Part shown: positions 8,046-16,930 of the stretch, in pieces | Position numbering within the stretch: position 1 is the stretch's first letter | How the letters are laid out: every line of letters starts with the position of its first letter | Source of the DNA: Archangium gephyra | GTDB taxonomy: Bacteria; Myxococcota; Myxococcia; Myxococcales; Myxococcaceae | DNA length: 64,000 nucleotides | Assembly (NCBI RefSeq): GCF_001027285.1 | Contig: NZ_CP011509.1 | Location: forward strand, 11,618,501 to 11,682,500 | Direction: 5' to 3' | The notes under the pieces: generated by a model | What the model saw: only the letters and a program-made list of their open reading frames with translations | What the model was told of the DNA's origin: nothing | Database searches by the model: none | Made by a program: the position numbers and the translations under genes

Positions 8046-9245
8046 CTAGAGGGGAATGAAGCGCAGGGGAAGGGACTCGGGCGCGCGGAAGAACAGGGAT
8101 TGAATCCACCGCACCCGGTCGGTGGCCAGCTCGAACCGGCTGAACGAGGCCAGGAGCGCCCCCAGCGCCACGCGGGCCTCCATGCGGGCCAGGGGGGCAC
8201 CCAGGCAGAAGTGGATGCCGTGGCCGAAGGCCAGGTTGGCCTGGACACCCCGCTCCGGATTGAACCGCTCCGCATCCGGGAAGGACTTCTCGTCCCGCAG
8301 CCCCGAGGCCAGCAGCAGCAGCACCATCGCCCCGGCGGGCAGCTTCACCCCGCCCAGCGTCGTCTCCCGGGTGGTCACCCGTATCTGGGCGTGGTTCGGC
8401 GGCTCGTAGCGCAGCACCTCCTCGATGAACGCTTTGATGAGCGCCTCGTTGCCGCGCAGCCGCTCGAACCACTCCGGGTTGCGCGCGAGGATCAACGCCA
8501 TGTGGCTCAGCAGGTACGTCGTCGTCTCCAGGCCCGCCACCAGCAGCAGCACGAGGAAGGAGACGACCTCCGCGTCCGTCAGGCGCTCCCCGTTCTCCTG
8601 CACCCGGAGGAGGTCCGTCACCAGGTCCTCCGTGCCCGGATTGGCCCGGCGCCGATCGATCAGCGCCAGGATGTACGCCTCCATGTCGTCCAGGGTCTTG
8701 CGCACCTCGGCCTGACGCACCACATCGTCCGGAGCCACCACCACCACGCCGCTGATGTCATCCGACCAGCGCTTGAACTCCTTCTGCAGCGAGGGGTCCA
8801 CGCCCATCATCAGGGCCATGATGTTGGCGGGCAGGCCCAGGGCGAACCCGGAGAGGAAATCCACCGGCTCCCCCCGCGGCAGCCCGTCCACGAGCCGCGA
8901 GGTGACCTCGCGCGCGAACGGCTCCATGCGGCTCACCATGGACTGGGTGAAGGCGCGGCTGACGAGGCCACGCAGCCGGGCATGCTGTGGCGGCGCCGCG
9001 AGGTTCAACGCCTCCGAGACCGGGTTGCGCCGTCCCAGCCAGGGCGGTTGGGTGGCGATCTTCATCTCCGAGGACGAGAACAGCTCCGGATCCTTGAACA
9101 CCGTGACGATGTCCTCGTTCCGGGAGACCGCCCAGAACCCGTGGGGATCCACCTGACACACCGGGGACTCCCCGCGCAGCCGCGCATAGAAGGGATAGGG
9201 GTTCTCGCGAAACTCGGGGGACAGCAGGTTCAGCCGTTGGCTCAT
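8046..9245 (-). CDS. Cytochrome P450
   Basis: A 399-aa soluble bacterial P450 of usual length, with no membrane anchor. It has the I-helix motif (AGLETT, oxygen activation), the K-helix ExxR (EEVLRY) and the heme-binding loop FGHGIHFCLG with the axial Cys at residue 347. The product should be a monooxygenase taking electrons from a ferredoxin; no redox partner gene lies beside it. The sequence style resembles CYP107/CYP109-like enzymes that oxidise fatty acids, terpenoids or antibiotics, but substrate cannot be assigned. It is transcribed alone, convergent to the FG-GAP gene and divergent from the small ORF and GH15 gene. Confidence 0.93.
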   Translation of the reverse strand: MSQRLNLLSPEFRENPYPFYARLRGESPVCQVDPHGFWAVSRNEDIVTVFKDPELFSSSEMKIATQPPWLGRRNPVSEALNLAAPPQHARLRGLVSRAFTQSMVSRMEPFAREVTSRLVDGLPRGEPVDFLSGFALGLPANIMALMMGVDPSLQKEFKRWSDDISGVVVVAPDDVVRQAEVRKTLDDMEAYILALIDRRRANPGTEDLVTDLLRVQENGERLTDAEVVSFLVLLLVAGLETTTYLLSHMALILARNPEWFERLRGNEALIKAFIEEVLRYEPPNHAQIRVTTRETTLGGVKLPAGAMVLLLLASGLRDEKSFPDAERFNPERGVQANLAFGHGIHFCLGAPLARMEARVALGALLASFSRFELATDRVRWIQSLFFRAPESLPLRFIPL

Positions 9246-9402
9246 GGTGGCGGAATCCTACCCCCGAGCCCACGGTCGAGGGGCTGGCTGGCGCTCGGCC
9301 GCCCGGCGGATGCCAGCGCGAATTCCGGACACATTGTTCAGGGGAATGGCCGGTGGAGTGCGTCCTTCCCGGATGCCGCCGGCCGGGGAAGGGGGAGCGT
9401 CC

Positions 9403-9644
9403 GTGACGGACCATTCCGAGAGCCGGGACACCTTCACGCATGCCTGGAGCGTGCGGGTGGGTGGAGTCGAGATCGGCGCCTTCTGGCCCGCGCGGGGTGG
9501 CGGCTACACGCTGCGCACGGGGTCGAGCCTGGTCCGTGCCCGGGTCCATCACTTCAGCGCGGCCGAGGGCCTGGAGGCCCTGGCCGCCTACGTCACCAAA
9601 CGCTACGGCGTGATGCCGGAGCTCCTACCCCCGAGGACCCTTAG
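9403..9644 (+). CDS. Small hypothetical protein, possible frameshift near its end
   Basis: From GTG 9403 (GGGGGAG about 6 nt upstream) about 75 codons show the window's strong GC3 bias: MTDHSESRDTFTHAW, then VGGVEIGAFWPARGGGYTLR and AYVTKRYGVMPELLPP. In the unbroken frame the ORF runs on into the GH15 gene to 9906, where it reads as a shadow. If one C is missing from the run of five at 9628-9632, the protein would end EDP-stop at the TAG at 9642-9644, exactly where a perfect hairpin begins. I take that as the likely true end, with either an assembly error or a real indel. No family is recognised. Confidence 0.45.
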
Positions 9645-9660
9645 AGGGCCCGAGGCCCTC
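9644..9660 (+). terminator. Short perfect hairpin ahead of the GH15 gene
   Basis: GAGGGCC-CGA-GGCCCTC, a 7-bp stem with a 3-nt loop, starts on the last base of the TAG proposed to end the small ORF. It lies 17 nt before the GH15 start and may be an attenuator or terminator. Confidence 0.45.
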
Positions 9661-9677
9661 ACCCGTGGAGACGCCTC

Positions 9678-11480
9678 ATGCCCTACCTACCCGTCGAGGA
9701 TTACGGAATCATCGGGGACCTGCACACGGTGGCCCTATGCGGCATCAACGGCTCCATCGACTGGCTGTGCTTCCCGAGCTTCGATGCACCCAGCGTCTTC
9801 GGTGCGCTCCTGGATGATGCGCGCGGGGGACGCTTTCAAATCGCCCCCACCGACCAGAGCTGCACCTTCAAGCAGCTCTACCTTCCGGACACCAACATCC
9901 TGGTGACGCGCTTCCTCTCCGAGGACGGGGTTGGAGAGATCACCGACTTCATGCCCGTGGACGACGAGACGGGCGCGGGCCCCTTCCGGCACCGGCTGAT
10001 GCGCTCCATCAAGGTCATCCGGGGCGCCATGCGCTTCCGCGTGGTGTGCCGGCCGCGGTTCGACTACGGGCGCGCCACCCACGAGTCGTTCCGCGTGCCG
10101 GACGGCGTGGAGTTCCATGGCCCTTCCCTGCGCCTGCGCCTGCGCTCCTCCGCCCCGCTGCGGCTGGAAGGCGGAGATGCCCTCGCGGAGGTGGTGCTCA
10201 CCCAGGGAGAACACCACCACTTCGTGCTCGAGGCGGCGGGAGCCCCGGAGGCACATGCCGGACGAGGGCTCGCCGCCGAGGTACAGGAGGAGTTCCTGCG
10301 GACGGTGCAGTTCTGGCGCGGCTGGCTGAGCCAGTCCTCGTACCGGGGCCGCTGGCGGGAGATGGTCCACCGCTCGGCCCTCGTCCTCAAGCTGCTGACG
10401 TACGCGCCGAGCGGGGCGCTGCTCGCGGCGCCCACCACCAGCATCCCCGAGGCCATTGGCGGGCGGCGCAACTGGGACTACCGCTACACCTGGCTGCGCG
10501 ACGCGAGCCTCACCCTGCATGCGCTGATGCGCATCGGCTTCGCCCGGGAGTCCAAGCGCTTCATCGAATGGCTGGGCGCCCGGTGCTCGGAGCTCGCCCC
10601 GGACGGCTCGCTGCAGATCATGTACGGCATCCGCGGCGAGCACCATCTGGCGGAGCAGGAATTGCCGCACCTGGAGGGCTACCGCGGCTCGGCGCCGGTG
10701 CGCATCGGCAACGAGGCCGCCCACCAGCTGCAGCTGGACATCTACGGCGCGCTGATGGACGCGCTGCACCTCTACGACCGGGACGGGGAGCCCATCTCCC
10801 ACGAGATGTGGAGCAACGTGCGGCGGATGCTCGGGTGGCTCACGCGGCACTGGCGCCTGCCGGACGAGGGCATCTGGGAGGTGCGCGGCGGGCAGCGCCA
10901 CTTCGTGTTCTCCAAGATGATGTGCTGGGTGGCCTTCGACCGGGGCATCCGCATCGCCCAGGCCCGGGGCCTGCCCGCGGACGCCGAATGGGCGGTCCAG
11001 CGCGATGCCATCTACGACGAGGTGATGCGCGAGGGCTGGCATCCGGGGCGGCGGGCGTTCGTGCAGGCCTACGGCTCGGAGCACCTGGATGCGTCGGTGC
11101 TGCTCATGCCGCTGGTGCGCTTCATCGGTCCCACGGACCCGCGCATGATGGCCACGCTGGACCGCATCCTCGAGGAGCTCGTCTCCGACAGTCTGGTGTA
11201 CCGCTACCTGCCGGAGCTCACCCCGGATGGCGTGGGCGGAGCGGAAGGCACCTTCAGCATGTGCACCTTCTGGCTGGTGGAGGGACTCACCGGGGCCGGA
11301 CGGCTGGAGGAGGCGCGCGTCATCTTCGAGAAGATGCTCACCTACGCCAACCACCTGGGGCTGTACGGGGAGCAGATTGGCCTGTCCGGCGAGGCGCTCG
11401 GCAACTTCCCCCAGGCCTTCACCCACCTGGGCCTCATCAGCGCCGCGGCCCGGCTGGATGCCGCGTTGGGCGGTGGCTGA
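9678..11480 (+). CDS. Glycoside hydrolase family 15 protein (glucoamylase/trehalase type)
   Basis: A 600-aa protein typical of the bacterial cytosolic GH15 group. The N-terminal beta-domain begins PVEDYGIIGDLHT and has GSIDWLCFPSFDAPS. The (alpha/alpha)6 catalytic barrel starts near residue 250 and carries the family signature NWDYRYTWLRDAS at about 265 and EGTFSMCTFWLVEGL near 520. There is no signal peptide, so it should act in the cytoplasm on an alpha-glucan, maltodextrin or trehalose; members differ and substrate cannot be set from sequence. It sits upstream of the DUF3131/GH2 operon but with a separate hairpin after it, so it may be transcribed alone. Confidence 0.9.
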   Translation: MPYLPVEDYGIIGDLHTVALCGINGSIDWLCFPSFDAPSVFGALLDDARGGRFQIAPTDQSCTFKQLYLPDTNILVTRFLSEDGVGEITDFMPVDDETGAGPFRHRLMRSIKVIRGAMRFRVVCRPRFDYGRATHESFRVPDGVEFHGPSLRLRLRSSAPLRLEGGDALAEVVLTQGEHHHFVLEAAGAPEAHAGRGLAAEVQEEFLRTVQFWRGWLSQSSYRGRWREMVHRSALVLKLLTYAPSGALLAAPTTSIPEAIGGRRNWDYRYTWLRDASLTLHALMRIGFARESKRFIEWLGARCSELAPDGSLQIMYGIRGEHHLAEQELPHLEGYRGSAPVRIGNEAAHQLQLDIYGALMDALHLYDRDGEPISHEMWSNVRRMLGWLTRHWRLPDEGIWEVRGGQRHFVFSKMMCWVAFDRGIRIAQARGLPADAEWAVQRDAIYDEVMREGWHPGRRAFVQAYGSEHLDASVLLMPLVRFIGPTDPRMMATLDRILEELVSDSLVYRYLPELTPDGVGGAEGTFSMCTFWLVEGLTGAGRLEEARVIFEKMLTYANHLGLYGEQIGLSGEALGNFPQAFTHLGLISAAARLDAALGGG

Positions 11481-11498
11481 GCGTCCGATTTCCAGCGT

Positions 11499-11518
11499 CA
11501 CACGGGGTTTTTCGTGTG
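11499..11518 (+). terminator. Hairpin after the GH15 gene
   Basis: CACACG / CGTGTG, a 6-bp stem around GGGTTTTT, 19 nt past the GH15 stop. The T-run is in the loop and not after the stem, so terminator function is uncertain. Confidence 0.35.
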
Positions 11519-11637
11519 CCCGTCAACAGGGGCCGCGTGGCCGCACCGTCCCGAGCCCCTTTCCTTTTGCCCTCCCCCTGGATGCTCACCTAGAGCGGCC
11601 CCAGCGTTACCCGATGGTGCGGCGAACAGGGGCCAGG

Positions 11638-13347
11638 ATGAAGCCGTTGTACCGGGCCGCCAGGCTGGCGCTCCTTGGCTGGGCGTTGACCTCGGCGGCA
11701 CAGACCACTCCCGATGCGGGCACACCCAAGGCGGCGCCTCCCGCGCCACCCGTGGCGAAACCAGGGCCCACCCAGTCCGCCAATCCCAACAAGCCCACCC
11801 CGGCGGAAGCGCCCACGCCCAAGCCCGGCGCCGAGGCACCCAAGCCCGGGGCTCCACCGGCCAGCGCGGACAAGTCGCAGCCCGCCCCGGTACGCCCGGC
11901 CCCCGAGCCTCCAGCCCCGCCGCCCAAGCCGGCCACCTCCGGCCCCGCGGCGCCGGCCACCGTCGCCGTCCCGGTGCAGGCCTGTCCCGTGGAGGAGAAA
12001 CAACCCACGCCGCTCAACCCGCTCCCGGGCGCGAAGCCCGCCGGCTGCTTCCGCCCGGAGCCCGGCCCGCGCTGCCTCGCCACGCGCCCGCTGTGCGAGA
12101 ACGACTGGAAGGTCGCGCGCATCGCCTGGAAGTACTTCGAGAAGAACTACCAGCCCAAGACGGGCCTGGTGAACTCGGTGGACGGCTACCCCTCCACCAC
12201 CATGTGGGACATCGGCTCGTCCCTGGCGGGCACCATCGCCGCGGTGCACCTGGGCCTCATCGAGCAGAAGGAGTTCGATGACCGCATCGTCGCGATGCTC
12301 GCCACCCTGCGCTCCCTGCGGCTCTACCGCGACGAGCTGCCCAACAAGGCCTACAACGCCGCGACGGCCGAGCTCACCGACTACACCAACAAGCCGGTGG
12401 CCGAGGGACTCGGCTACTCCGCGTTGGACCTCGCGCGGCTCGCCTCCTGGCTGGACCAGCTGGCCTGCATGCATCCCAAGCACGCCCATGCCGCCAAGCA
12501 GGTGCTGCTGCGCTGGAAGTTCTGCCGCCTCATCCAGGACGGGCAGATGTACGGGGCCGTCTTCGACCAGGCCACCAAGAAGGACCAGGCCCTCCAGGAA
12601 GGCCGGCTCGGGTACGAGCAGTACGGGGGCAAGGCCTTCTCCCGGCTCGGCTTCGACCAGAGCGTCTCCTCCCGCTACGACAACCAGTACGCGAGCATGG
12701 TGGAGATCAACGGGGTGCCCATCGCCTTCGACATGCGCGACCCGCGCAAGTTCGGCGCCTTCAACTACGTGGTGACCGAGTCCTATGCGCTGGATGGGCT
12801 CGAGTTCGGCACCGACGCCGAGCTCTCCCGGCTCCTCACCAACATCTACGAGGTGCAGAAGCGCCGCTGGCAGCGCACCGGCATCGTCACCGCCGTCTCC
12901 GAGGACAACGTCGATCGTCCTCCGTACTTCGTCTACAACACCATCTTCGCCGCGGGCTCCGCCTGGAACACCATCACGGACACGGGCAGCGACCAGCACC
13001 AGCTCAAGAGCCTCTCCACCAAGGCGGCCTTCTCGCTCGCCGCGCTCTTCCCGGACGACCCGTACTCCTCGGTGCTCGTCAACTCGGTGTGGAGCGCGCA
13101 TGACCCGGAGCGCGGCTGGTACTCGGGCATCTACGAGAGCGGCATCGGCTACAACAAGGCCATCACCGCGAACACCAACGGCATCATCCTCGAGGCGCTC
13201 CTCTACAAGGCGCTGGGCCCGCTGCACCCCGCCTGCCGCAAGTGCGGCCGCGCGCTGAAGCTCGGCGGGGAGGACGTGGAGGCGTCGGTGGCGGCCACCC
13301 AATGTCTGCCGGGGGCTCCGCGCGAGAGCGCTCCCGCCGGGAAATGA
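11638..13347 (+). CDS. Exported DUF3131 protein with proline-rich linker
   Basis: A 569-aa protein. A signal peptide (MKPLYRAARLALLGWALTSA) is followed by about 90 residues rich in Pro, Ala and Lys, then a DUF3131 domain from about residue 155 on (WKYFEKNYQPKTGLVNSVDG, STTMWDIGSSLAG, GYEQYGGKAFSRLG, TANTNGIILEALLYK). DUF3131 resembles (alpha/alpha)6 glycoside-active folds and occurs beside polysaccharide synthases; its reaction is not established. A paralog encoded at 26660-28066 shares these motifs but is membrane-anchored and lacks the linker. ATG 11638 is chosen for the GGGGCCAGG just before it. The stop overlaps the next gene's ATG, giving the first step of a coupled three-gene operon. 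Confidence 0.82.
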   Translation: MKPLYRAARLALLGWALTSAAQTTPDAGTPKAAPPAPPVAKPGPTQSANPNKPTPAEAPTPKPGAEAPKPGAPPASADKSQPAPVRPAPEPPAPPPKPATSGPAAPATVAVPVQACPVEEKQPTPLNPLPGAKPAGCFRPEPGPRCLATRPLCENDWKVARIAWKYFEKNYQPKTGLVNSVDGYPSTTMWDIGSSLAGTIAAVHLGLIEQKEFDDRIVAMLATLRSLRLYRDELPNKAYNAATAELTDYTNKPVAEGLGYSALDLARLASWLDQLACMHPKHAHAAKQVLLRWKFCRLIQDGQMYGAVFDQATKKDQALQEGRLGYEQYGGKAFSRLGFDQSVSSRYDNQYASMVEINGVPIAFDMRDPRKFGAFNYVVTESYALDGLEFGTDAELSRLLTNIYEVQKRRWQRTGIVTAVSEDNVDRPPYFVYNTIFAAGSAWNTITDTGSDQHQLKSLSTKAAFSLAALFPDDPYSSVLVNSVWSAHDPERGWYSGIYESGIGYNKAITANTNGIILEALLYKALGPLHPACRKCGRALKLGGEDVEASVAATQCLPGAPRESAPAGK

Positions 13348-14795
13348 GCCCGCGCACCATGCGAGCACGGATGGGGACCCTCCGCCGCGCCGCGCTGGTG
13401 GCCCTCCTCCTGGCGCCCTGGGCCCGGGTGGCCGCGGCCGAGCCCCTGCCCCTGCTCGCCGCGGTGGCACAGCTGGAGTGTGGCCAGGACGAGGCCGCCG
13501 CCCGGAAGGCACTCGCGGCGTTGCGTGAGGCGGCGCTCCCCGGACTCGGGCTGCCTTCGGAGCAGCTCGGCACCCAGCCTCCGGTGGGCGTGCACGCGGC
13601 GGTGTTGGACATCGCGCTGCTCGGCCTGGCCGAGGCCGCCGAGCGCAGGCCGGAGCTCGCCGGGGACCTCGACGCGCTGGTGGCCTCGTGGAACTTCTGC
13701 CTCGTGCTGGCCGAGGGGCACGTCTGGGACGTGGAGGTGGGGACGAAGGGCCCGCGCCGCCTGTGGCCGGTAGCGCCGCTGCCCGTGAGTGGCGAGGGCC
13801 TGCGCCGCTGGGGATTGGACCCCGCGTCTCCGGGAAACGCGCCGCGCCGGCTCCCCGCCAGCGAGCAACGTCTGGCATTGCCGGGACGCTGCGAGGAGGG
13901 ACGGGCGGGAGGCCTCTACGGCTTCGTCCCCGCCGTGCCCTCCGGCCCGTTGCCGAAGGTGCCCCAGACACCAGAGCTGCCCGCGGAGCTGTTCGCCCCT
14001 CCCGGGGAGCAGCGGTGCCAGGTGCCGCCACCCCCGCCCGTCGAGGTGGCCACGGCCCCCCCGTCCCGGGACAAGAAGCCGGAGGAGAAGAAGGAGGAGG
14101 ACACGCCGGAGCCGGTGAGCGCGGTGTCCATCCCCTCGAGCACCACGGCGGTGACGCCCGGCGTTCCCGTGGCGGTTCGGCATCCGTTGCCCATCTCGGG
14201 AGCGCTCTTCGTCACCCAGCGGCTCACCGGGGAAGGCCAGGCCGGCGCCACGGTGCGCTGGTCTCCGGTGGGACAGGCCTTCGTGCGCGTGTCGCTGTCC
14301 TATCAGCTGCTCGACGAGTTCCGCTTCACCCCCGGCAGCGGGCGGTTCTCCGGAAGCTGGGGCCTGGGCTGGGAGGACTGGCGGCCCAACACCTTCTCGT
14401 TCACCCTCAACAACTGGGGCCCGGTACGCCCGGACACCCTTCGCAGCTACTGGGAGGGCATGGAGTTCGACGTGGCCTACCGCGTCCCGCTCCCCGAGCT
14501 GCTGCGGCCCTGGGTGGACGTGGGCGCCCGCATCAACGCGCCGCTGACACGGGGGCCCGCGCTCGGCATCACCCTGACAGGCAAGCCCCTGCGCCACCTC
14601 TACCTGATGACCGCCCTGCGGATTCCCGTCTTCGGAGACGCCCCCGTCACCTGGTCCTACAGCGTGGGCTACGCCAGCTACCGGCCGTACACCCTGGCCG
14701 TGAGCTACGCCAACTGGGGACCCAACCGCCTCTCCGAGCTCAACCTGGTGGAGAACGGAATCTTCTCCCTCGCCTTCCTCTGGGCCCCCCGATGA
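13344..14795 (+). CDS. Exported protein of unknown function, probable outer-membrane beta-barrel at the C-terminus
   Basis: A 483-aa protein that I do not recognise. It has a signal peptide (about residues 10-32, ending RVAAAEP), a globular part to about 220 with Cys pairs, a charged Pro-rich linker at about 228-250 (PPPPPVEV, then KKPEEKKEED), and from about 270 on a region of alternating aromatic and polar residues with two NWGP/ANWGP turns. That pattern suggests a beta-barrel or beta-sandwich in the outer membrane. ATG 13344 lies in the DUF3131 stop (ATGA) and its own stop overlaps the GH2 start (ATGA), so all three are made together. A role as the outer-membrane partner of DUF3131 and GH2 is inferred from context only. 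Confidence 0.7.
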   Translation: MSPRTMRARMGTLRRAALVALLLAPWARVAAAEPLPLLAAVAQLECGQDEAAARKALAALREAALPGLGLPSEQLGTQPPVGVHAAVLDIALLGLAEAAERRPELAGDLDALVASWNFCLVLAEGHVWDVEVGTKGPRRLWPVAPLPVSGEGLRRWGLDPASPGNAPRRLPASEQRLALPGRCEEGRAGGLYGFVPAVPSGPLPKVPQTPELPAELFAPPGEQRCQVPPPPPVEVATAPPSRDKKPEEKKEEDTPEPVSAVSIPSSTTAVTPGVPVAVRHPLPISGALFVTQRLTGEGQAGATVRWSPVGQAFVRVSLSYQLLDEFRFTPGSGRFSGSWGLGWEDWRPNTFSFTLNNWGPVRPDTLRSYWEGMEFDVAYRVPLPELLRPWVDVGARINAPLTRGPALGITLTGKPLRHLYLMTALRIPVFGDAPVTWSYSVGYASYRPYTLAVSYANWGPNRLSELNLVENGIFSLAFLWAPR

Positions 14796-16930
14796 TGACA
14801 CGCACGCGCTGCTGGAGCGTCTGGATGGCGTTGCTGGGCTGGCTCCTCTGGGCATCCCCCGGAGCATCCGCCGCCACGGAGCGCACGGGCGTGCGCGACC
14901 TCGCGGGCCCGTGGCACTACGTGGTGGGGGACCTGAGCGCTCCGCCGGCGGCGCTTCCCACGGGGCTGTCCCTGCCCACCCTGCCGGTGCCCTCGAACTG
15001 GTATCGCCAGGGGCTGGACCACGCGGGCGTGGTGTGGCTGATGCGCGAGGTGGAGCTCGGGGAAGCCCCGGCCTGGGTGCTCCATTTCCAGGGCGTGGAC
15101 TACGCGGCCGAGGTCTTCCTCGACGGGCGGAAGCTGGGAGGACACACGGGCTACTTCGCCCCCTTCTCCGTGCGCGTGCCGCCGGAGGTGAAGCCGGGGC
15201 GTCACCTGCTGGCGGTGCGCGTGGACAGCCCCAACGAGCGGCCCGAGGATTTCAGCCTGCACAAGCGGCTCATCAAGGGCGTGCTCAGCCACCATGACAC
15301 CCGCCCCGGTGGCGCGTGGAGCATGTGGGGCCAGGAGGCCAACACGGGCGGCATCTGGGGCGCGGTGTCCCTCGTGCCGCTCCAGGCCGGGTGGCTCGAG
15401 GAGGCGCGGGCCGTCACGCTCGAGGCCTCCGAGTCCCTCGCGCGCCTGGAGGTCTCCGCCCGGCTGACGCACACCGCGGGCACCGGGCCCCTCACCGTGC
15501 GCTACCGCATCGAGGACCCCAAGGGACGCACCGTGGCCGAGGGCACCCTGCTTCCCAAGGGCGAGCGGCTCTCCGCCGAGGTGCGTCTGGAGAAGCCCCG
15601 GCGCTGGTGGCCCGCGGAGCTGGGCACGCCCGAGCTCCACCGGCTGCACCTGCGCGTGGAGGGAAGCCAGGGCGCGGACACGCTCGCCCTCCCCTTCGGG
15701 GTGCGCACCGTGGAGCGCGACGCCCAGGGCCGCCTCCTGCTCAACGGCGTGCCCTTCTTCCTCCGGGGCACCAACTACATCCCCAGCCTCTACCTCGCGG
15801 ACCTCACCGACGGGCGGCTCCAGAAGGACCTGGCGCTCATGCGCAAGGCGAACGTGAACGCGGTGCGGGTGCACGCCCATGTCACCCACCCGGACTTCTA
15901 CACACTCGCCGACCGCGAGGGCCTGCTGGTGTGGCAGGACTTCCCCTTGCAGTGGGGCTACCAGGACACCGAGGCCTTCACCCGCGAGGCCGTGCGCCAG
16001 CTGCGCGAGCTGCTCGGCCTGCTGGGCCACCACCCCTCCCTCGTCTTCTGGAGCGCCCACAACGAGGCGCCCTGGTCCTCGGATTGGATGGTCTACAAGT
16101 ACCCGGACTACGACCCCGAGCAGAACCGGGCCCTGGACCAGGAGCTGGGCCGGGTGCTGGCCACCGAGGATCCCTCGCGGCCCTCGCAGCAGAACTCACC
16201 TCCGGCCGAGCACCTGTGGATGGGCTGGTACTCGGGCAGCTGGCGAGACTTCCGCAAGCCCACCTCGCAGCCGCTGGTGTCGGAGTTCGGCGCCCAGGCC
16301 GTGCCGGACCTGCCCACCCTCCAGACGTTCCTCCAGCCGGGACAGCTCTGGCCCCTGGAGGGCCCCAACCTCGAGGTGTGGAGCTACCACAACTTCCAGC
16401 TCAAGGAGCTCACCGAGATAGCCAAGGTGCCGGTGGGCAAGTCCGTGGAGGAGCTCATCTCCAACACGCAGCAATACCAGGCGCGCCTCACCCAGTCCGC
16501 CGCCGAGTCGCTGCGCCTGCAGAAGTGGCAGCCCGTCGCGGGCGTCTTCCAATTCATGTTCGTCGAGCACTGGCCCTCGGTGAACTGGGGCGTGGTGGAC
16601 TACCTGCGCAACCCCAAGCCCGGCCACGCGGCGCTCGCGCGGGCCTACCAGCCCCTGCTCCCCATCGCCGCCACCCGGGGCGCGCGGGGGCTCGGGTTGT
16701 ACGTGGTGAATGACGGCCTGGAGCCCCTGGAGGGCGTGCGCCTGCTCATCTCCTCGCGCGGAGGAAAGGGGCGCGAGGTGAAGCTCTCCGTGCCCGCCAA
16801 CGCCGTGCTCCCGCTGGACGTCACCCTGCCGCTCCCCGCCCAGGGCGAGGGGCTGTCCCTGCGGCTGGTGGGGCCCCGGGGCAAGGTGCTGTCGGAGAAC
16901 GTCTACCCGCCCGGCTTCTTCGCGCCCTGA
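14792..16930 (+). CDS. Exported glycoside hydrolase family 2 protein
   Basis: A 712-aa protein with a signal peptide ending SPGASAA (about residue 28). GH2 domains follow in order: sugar-binding jelly roll (VPSNWYRQGLDHAG, AEVFLDGRKLGGHTGYF), immunoglobulin-like domain, and a TIM barrel from about 320 (LLNGVPFFLRGTNYIPS). The acid/base is Glu425 in SAHNEAP and the nucleophile is Glu498 in VSEFGAQ. The family covers beta-galactosidase, beta-glucuronidase, beta-mannosidase and exo-glucosaminidase; which one is unclear. It is last in the DUF3131 operon and should act on an exported polysaccharide. Its last 28 bases overlap the convergent histidine kinase gene. Confidence 0.9.
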   Translation: MMTRTRCWSVWMALLGWLLWASPGASAATERTGVRDLAGPWHYVVGDLSAPPAALPTGLSLPTLPVPSNWYRQGLDHAGVVWLMREVELGEAPAWVLHFQGVDYAAEVFLDGRKLGGHTGYFAPFSVRVPPEVKPGRHLLAVRVDSPNERPEDFSLHKRLIKGVLSHHDTRPGGAWSMWGQEANTGGIWGAVSLVPLQAGWLEEARAVTLEASESLARLEVSARLTHTAGTGPLTVRYRIEDPKGRTVAEGTLLPKGERLSAEVRLEKPRRWWPAELGTPELHRLHLRVEGSQGADTLALPFGVRTVERDAQGRLLLNGVPFFLRGTNYIPSLYLADLTDGRLQKDLALMRKANVNAVRVHAHVTHPDFYTLADREGLLVWQDFPLQWGYQDTEAFTREAVRQLRELLGLLGHHPSLVFWSAHNEAPWSSDWMVYKYPDYDPEQNRALDQELGRVLATEDPSRPSQQNSPPAEHLWMGWYSGSWRDFRKPTSQPLVSEFGAQAVPDLPTLQTFLQPGQLWPLEGPNLEVWSYHNFQLKELTEIAKVPVGKSVEELISNTQQYQARLTQSAAESLRLQKWQPVAGVFQFMFVEHWPSVNWGVVDYLRNPKPGHAALARAYQPLLPIAATRGARGLGLYVVNDGLEPLEGVRLLISSRGGKGREVKLSVPANAVLPLDVTLPLPAQGEGLSLRLVGPRGKVLSENVYPPGFFAP

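Noticed and set aside
11227-11637. Longer DUF3131 protein starting inside the GH15 gene
   Set aside because: The upstream open frame is a shadow of the GH15 gene; a signal peptide and ribosome site fit ATG 11638.
13688-14791. Longer GH2 protein of 1080 residues
   Set aside because: Sequence before ATG 14792 is a frame shadow of the preceding gene; the signal peptide begins at 14792.
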